Shown: positions 6,502 through 9,904 of the stretch, one piece after another
Layout: each line of letters begins with the position of its first letter
Position numbering within the stretch: the stretch's first letter is position 1
Assembly (NCBI GenBank): GCA_030039005.1
Contig: JASHQT010000038.1
Coordinates: 1-9,904 of the forward strand
Direction: 5' to 3'
DNA from: Bryobacteraceae bacterium
GTDB taxonomy: Bacteria; Acidobacteriota; Terriglobia; Bryobacterales; Bryobacteraceae
DNA length: 9,904 nucleotides
Program-made: the position numbers and the translations under genes
The notes under the pieces: model-generated
Told to the model about the DNA's origin: nothing
Database searches by the model: none
The model's input: only the letters and a program-made list of their open reading frames with translations

Positions 6502-7761
6502 TTATTCTGTCGATTCGGGGAGCGAGGTGGTTCCCAGACGGGCTTCGAGCGGTGCGCTTGCCTGCGGGCGCGACGGGCCGCCTTGCACCGCGGCGTATAC
6601 CGCGAGCAAGCGTTCCGCCAGTCCGCGGCCGTGGTACTTGTGTTCCGCTTCCAAACGCGCTGCCGCGCCCAGCCGTGACCGTAGCGTTGCGTCCGCCGCC
6701 AGCCGCTCGATGCGGTTCGCCAGATCCCCGGCATCGCCGGGAGCGTGAGCGAGTGCATTCGCGCCCTCGGAGATCAGTTCCGCCGCTCCGCCCGATCGGC
6801 TCGCGATCACCGGTTTGCCGCAGCCCATCGCTTCAACGATCACCATGCCGAACGGCTCAGGCTGTGTACTGGCGTGCACGACCATGTCCAAGCAGCGGAT
6901 CGCGGCGGGCGTATCTTCCAAGAAACCCGTGAAGCCCACTTGGCCCGACAAACCCAGACGCGCGGCTTCCTCGCGGAGTTCCGTCATCGACCATTGGCTG
7001 CCGTCGGTTTGGTAGATCGGGCCACCGATGATGTAGCCGCGAACCGGCGGTTCGGCCGGTAACCGCGCTAGCGCCTCCAGAAATACTTTGTGCCCTTTCC
7101 AGCGGGCGAAGGTGGCGATCAATCCCACCCGCACGGTTCCCGGTTCGGCTGGCGGCAAAGCGGCTTTGACGTCCAAATCCAGGTGGTGGCCCTGTGGTGA
7201 GAAGCGTTGTAAATCGACGGCGTTATAGATCGGCGTAATGTGCAGCCCAGGCAATACGCGGTCCAGGTCTTGGGCCACGCTGTGCGAATTGACGATCGCG
7301 GCGTTACAGCTTTTTCGAAACGGATAGAGCAGGCGGCGCATCAGCCGGCGCTGGCTGACGTAGTCGTGAATGTGCCAGATCAACGAGGAGCGCCGCGGCC
7401 GGGCCCACGCTCCGAGGAGATGCATCTTGAGCCCGTTGGTGTGAATAATATCGGGTTGGACGCTTTGGAGCCAGCGCGCCAAGCCTCGCGTGTATACGCC
7501 CGTCGCGCCCGCGGACCGAAGCAACCCCAGCCAAGCCGGCCCGCGCCCGCTGTCCCCCAATCGCGCGAGCGCCGAAGGGAAAGGGATCACGAGAACCCTG
7601 ACTCCGAGATCCCGCGCGATCCCCGCCAAAGGGCCGTCTTCGCCCAGTGCCAGCCACAGTTCCCAGGAGGGCTCGGCCGCCCGGACGCTTGCCAATAGCT
7701 CGCGCAGACTGGTTTCGGCCCCGCCCAGGCGGCCGCTGGGATTCAGATAGACGACTTTCAC
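6502..7761 (-). CDS. GT4-like glycosyltransferase (GT-B fold), first of three
   Basis: 419-residue retaining glycosyltransferase of the GT-B type, expected to transfer a sugar from a nucleotide donor to the growing lipid-linked EPS unit at the inner face of the membrane. Seen: an N-terminal Rossmann domain opening MKVVYLNPSGRLGGAE, with the glycine-rich acceptor loop at residues 11-19. The C-terminal donor domain starts near residue 210 with an ARWKGH stretch (219-224) that contributes a basic donor-phosphate contact. The EX7E element is complete (Glu302 in PEPFG, Glu310 in IVEAM), followed by GKPVIASRSGG. The start is GTG at 7761, 8 nt after the EpsI stop, preceded by a weak GGGA. The last 25 or so residues are Pro/Ser/Ala-rich. 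Donor and linkage specificity cannot be read from sequence. The length is normal for the family. Confidence 0.9.
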   Translation of the reverse strand: MKVVYLNPSGRLGGAETSLRELLASVRAAEPSWELWLALGEDGPLAGIARDLGVRVLVIPFPSALARLGDSGRGPAWLGLLRSAGATGVYTRGLARWLQSVQPDIIHTNGLKMHLLGAWARPRRSSLIWHIHDYVSQRRLMRRLLYPFRKSCNAAIVNSHSVAQDLDRVLPGLHITPIYNAVDLQRFSPQGHHLDLDVKAALPPAEPGTVRVGLIATFARWKGHKVFLEALARLPAEPPVRGYIIGGPIYQTDGSQWSMTELREEAARLGLSGQVGFTGFLEDTPAAIRCLDMVVHASTQPEPFGMVIVEAMGCGKPVIASRSGGAAELISEGANALAHAPGDAGDLANRIERLAADATLRSRLGAAARLEAEHKYHGRGLAERLLAVYAAVQGGPSRPQASAPLEARLGTTSLPESTE

Positions 7762-7769
7762 GATTCCCG

Positions 7770-8453
7770 CTAGTTCGAGTGCACCGTTCCGAAACGCTGC
7801 GCGAGCAGCGGAAAAACATCCTGCGTGAACCTGGTGCAGTGGGCTAATTCATTTTCCGCCGTGGACTGGTTCAAGGGCGTGACCAATCGGACCAAACTTA
7901 CGTCGGAGCGCCGGTAGCGGATCAAGTCCGGCAACAGACGCAGCTTGGCATGATACTCCTCGGCCCAGACATCCCGATCATTCTGATACCAGTACAGGAC
8001 CAGGATGCGATCGTTGCCTCTTTCCATGGTGTATTCGTTCACCGGAATCCCCTCGGCTCGATTCGGCACCGCAATGGTGGCAGTCTTGGAAGTCGTGATG
8101 AGCCAGCCCGCCCCCGGCAAACAAATTCGCGGAGAATGGGGACCGTACACATTCTGCAACGATTTGAAATACGCGACGAAAAGGCCGATGGGAGGGCCAC
8201 CCTGAGCGCTCACGTAGTCGCGGAGAATATACTCGTCCGGTTTCAAGACGGCAACTTGATCGGCGTCCATGAACTGCTCCCCGGAAGCTCTCCAAGCGCC
8301 GATGTCCCAAGGCACCTCGTGCAATCCGGGAACGCCGATCTTGGTTTCATCGATCTTGAGCATGCGCGAGGCGCTGGCCTGAAAGACCAGGATCAGCGCC
8401 CCGGCCAGAAAGAAACCGAACCGGGCCGAAGCAAACAACTTGGATTTAGGCAT
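7770..8453 (-). CDS. EpsI family exosortase-associated protein
   Basis: 227-residue protein matching the EpsI family (DUF3485 type), named from methanolan-type EPS loci, where epsH (exosortase) and epsI are neighbours. In many exosortase systems this domain is fused to the exosortase C-terminus; here it is a separate gene. Seen: an N-terminal membrane segment (about residues 11-27), then a soluble domain that is probably periplasmic. The domain carries the family-like motif HSPRICLPGAGW (residues 106-117, with Cys111) and the YWYQ stretch at 154-157. The chosen ATG at 8453 lies within ATGCCTAA, overlapping the exosortase stop by 8 nt. A longer in-frame start at 8552 would overlap the exosortase by 107 nt and add a tail that does not resemble the family. 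The stop is TAG at 7772-7770. The exact biochemical role of EpsI is unproven; association with exosortase function is established by conserved context. Confidence 0.9.
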   Translation of the reverse strand: MPKSKLFASARFGFFLAGALILVFQASASRMLKIDETKIGVPGLHEVPWDIGAWRASGEQFMDADQVAVLKPDEYILRDYVSAQGGPPIGLFVAYFKSLQNVYGPHSPRICLPGAGWLITTSKTATIAVPNRAEGIPVNEYTMERGNDRILVLYWYQNDRDVWAEEYHAKLRLLPDLIRYRRSDVSLVRLVTPLNQSTAENELAHCTRFTQDVFPLLAQRFGTVHSN

Positions 8454-9402
8454 GATGCACCCGCCACGCTTTCGCGATGGACTGCATAATGAGATGTAAA
8501 GCCACCACTCCGAGGGCGGCGAACACCACGCTGACATAACCGAACGCTTCATGGGCGCCGCCCTGGGTCAACGCCGGATTGTACTGGCCGGCCACGCCGG
8601 TGGCCACAATCCGCACGGCGTTCCCCAGGATCGCTACCGGGATCGCCAATGCCAGAAGCAAAGCTTGCATGGACCGCCTCTCGACGAAGAAATAGTTGTA
8701 CAACACGCACATGAAAAATATCGCCATCAACGAACGAATCCCGCTGCAGGCTTCCTCCACCGAGAGCTTCATGCCAACCATTTCCAGCACGTTGCCCTGG
8801 CGCAACACCGAATAGCCTAGCGTCTCCAGGAAAAATTCTCCCAGACGGCTGGCCAGCAATTGCAAATTCAGAGTGAGGCGTTCGAAGATGAACGTCGGCG
8901 GAGCGATCATGAGGATCAGCGTGCACAGCGGATACCGTAATTCCCGCACCATCCGCCAGCCATAGGTGGCCGCGATACACCCGGTGAGGGAGACCAAGAA
9001 CGCTGTCCGCTCCACCCAGATCCATTGCGCCACCACACCGAACATGGCTTGCAGCGCACCCCACAGCAATAGGAACACGCCCCAGCCGGAGGGCTGGCGG
9101 GGGATGGTTTTGAGCTGGTCCTTTTTCGTCCAGGCCATGTAAACAGCCGCTGGAACAACCAAAAGGCCATGTTCCATGTAGAGGTTTGGCATGAACCAGG
9201 TGATGTACATGCTGGTGAGAATCGGCCAAAACGCCACCAGCAACAAGGCACCCAGGAACAGAGGGTCGGCGTGACCGGCTATCCAGGAAAATAGTCCGGC
9301 TGCAGGCCGGGACGGCGACGGAGAGGGCGCGACGGCCGCTCCAGCGCTGCCCGCACGGGATGCGCCGGGGGCGGAACGATTAGGCTCGGCTGGGGTTTCC
9401 AT
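8446..9402 (-). CDS. Exosortase (EpsH/Xrt family transmembrane cysteine protease/transpeptidase)
   Basis: 318-residue polytopic membrane protein of the exosortase/archaeosortase family. In this family it recognises a C-terminal sorting signal (PEP-CTERM type), cleaves it, and is thought to transfer the protein to a membrane or surface anchor. The three expected catalytic residues are present: Cys219 in VEEACSGIRS, Arg264 in GNAVRIVATG and His284 in GGAHEAFGYV. Hydrophobic segments run from about residue 48 to 310, roughly eight helices by eye. The first 35 residues are a Pro/Ala/Ser-rich, probably disordered leader. The ATG at 9402 is embedded in the tyrosine-tail codons of the upstream kinase, with no good Shine-Dalgarno, so coupled translation is likely. 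No other Met occurs before residue 65, so this start is preferred although a GTG/TTG start is possible. It is followed, with an 8-nt overlap, by the EpsI gene. The subtype (XrtA versus others) is not assigned. Confidence 0.93.
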   Translation of the reverse strand: METPAEPNRSAPGASRAGSAGAAVAPSPSPSRPAAGLFSWIAGHADPLFLGALLLVAFWPILTSMYITWFMPNLYMEHGLLVVPAAVYMAWTKKDQLKTIPRQPSGWGVFLLLWGALQAMFGVVAQWIWVERTAFLVSLTGCIAATYGWRMVRELRYPLCTLILMIAPPTFIFERLTLNLQLLASRLGEFFLETLGYSVLRQGNVLEMVGMKLSVEEACSGIRSLMAIFFMCVLYNYFFVERRSMQALLLALAIPVAILGNAVRIVATGVAGQYNPALTQGGAHEAFGYVSVVFAALGVVALHLIMQSIAKAWRVHHA

Positions 9403-9904
9403 AGTCGTAGTAATACTGGCGCTTGCGGTTGGCGCTCAGGTCGTAATCGGTCAGCACCGTGCCGAGCAGCGTCAGCCCGTCTTCCTGAATTCTCTGGTAA
9501 GCCTCCATGGCGCTCTCCCGATTGGTGACACCGCAGCGCAGCACCAGGATCAACGCGTCGGCCAAAGGAGCGATGATGCGTGCGTCGGCGACGCTGAGCA
9601 GCGGCGGAGCATCCACCAGCACCATGTCATAGCGTTTCGCCAGGCTCTCGAGGATGGTGCGCAAGCGCGCCGAATACAGGGCTTTCGATACGTTATGCTG
9701 CGTGACACGGTTGGGGAGAATGGAAAGACCGGGCAATCCGGTGAACACGCCCAGTTGCTCCGGCGGATACTCGCTGAGCGGCTGGTCTTCGGTCAGCAGG
9801 TCGATCAGTCCCCACTCGTTCGGCAAACTGAACTCCCGGTGCAGATGCGGCCGCCGGAAATCGGCGTCCACCAGCAGAACCCGGCGGCCGGTTTCGGCCA
9901 GCGC
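9380..9904 (-). CDS. Tyrosine-protein kinase (BY-kinase, Wzc/CpsD/EpsG type), C-terminal part; 5' end outside window
   Basis: This is the C-terminal 174 codons of a cytoplasmic P-loop tyrosine autokinase; the N-terminal part and the Walker A loop lie beyond the right edge. Seen in the sequence: a Walker A' motif (LLVDADFRRP, near 9876-9847) and a Walker B motif (MVLVDAPPLL), both diagnostic of BY-kinases. The protein ends in a tyrosine cluster (QYYYDYGNPSRA) before a TAA at 9382-9380. In this family such C-terminal tyrosines are autophosphorylated, and cycling of phosphorylation controls polysaccharide polymerisation and export with a Wzz/Wzc-type membrane partner. A GTG at 9871 sits inside the Walker A' motif and cannot be the true start, because the frame stays open to the edge. 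The last 23 nt overlap the start of the exosortase gene. Whether a chain-length (Wzz) domain is fused at the N-terminus cannot be seen here. Confidence 0.93.
   Translation of the reverse strand, partial: ALAETGRRVLLVDADFRRPHLHREFSLPNEWGLIDLLTEDQPLSEYPPEQLGVFTGLPGLSILPNRVTQHNVSKALYSARLRTILESLAKRYDMVLVDAPPLLSVADARIIAPLADALILVLRCGVTNRESAMEAYQRIQEDGLTLLGTVLTDYDLSANRKRQYYYDYGNPSRA

Noticed and set aside
8454..8552. N-terminal extension of EpsI to an ATG at 8552
   Set aside because: It would lie inside the exosortase reading frame and adds a segment unlike EpsI proteins. The ATG at 8453 with an 8-nt overlap is more economical.
8549..9229. A 226-codon minus-strand frame inside the exosortase gene
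   Set aside because: It is an alternative frame of a gene with a complete catalytic set. The translation has no membrane pattern or motif.

Overview
This window is a segment of an exopolysaccharide (EPS) biosynthesis and export operon in which every supported gene lies on the minus strand, so transcription runs from high to low coordinates. Base composition is GC-rich (about 60% by eye). Separate EpsH-type exosortase and EpsI genes beside a bacterial tyrosine kinase (BY-kinase) are typical of Gram-negative EPS loci. The protein style suggests an Acidobacteriota-like (Bryobacter/Solibacter-type) or other environmental Gram-negative bacterium. That placement is inference and is not proven by any single marker here.

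Layout in transcription order: (1) 9904-9380, the C-terminal part of a BY-kinase (Wzc/CpsD/EpsG type), cut by the right edge; (2) 9402-8446, an exosortase with an intact Cys-Arg-His set; (3) 8453-7770, an EpsI-type exosortase-associated protein; (4) 7761-6502, a GT4-like glycosyltransferase; (5) 6493-5579, an FkbM-type methyltransferase; (6) 5579-4863, a class I SAM methyltransferase; (7) 4866-3685, a second GT4-like glycosyltransferase; (8) a 110-nt gap holding a doubtful 29-codon ORF coupled to gene 7; (9) 3574-2702, a third SAM methyltransferase; (10) 2702-1413, a third GT4-like glycosyltransferase; (11) 1410-61, a polytopic O-antigen ligase/polymerase-like protein; (12) a possible start of another gene that runs off the left edge.

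The genes are packed tightly: most junctions overlap by 1 to 23 nt or are separated by 2 to 8 nt, with TAATG, TGATG and GTGA stop/start signals. This implies one polycistronic, translationally coupled unit. A reasonable model is that the glycosyltransferases build a repeat unit at the cytoplasmic membrane, the methyltransferases decorate it, and the ligase/Wzy-like protein polymerises or transfers it. The BY-kinase would regulate chain length or export. The exosortase and EpsI would process a sorted surface protein encoded elsewhere. No priming glycosyltransferase, Wzx flippase, outer-membrane exporter or PEP-CTERM substrate is visible, so the locus must continue beyond the window.

The points most worth a second look are a T9G6 homopolymer junction inside the ligase/polymerase gene (possible slippage switch), the overlap of the kinase's tyrosine tail with the exosortase start, the one-to-one ratio of methyltransferases to glycosyltransferases, and the small ORF in the only sizeable gap. 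No gene-free stretch exceeds 300 nt. I see no tRNA, rRNA, CRISPR array, insertion sequence or clear terminator.
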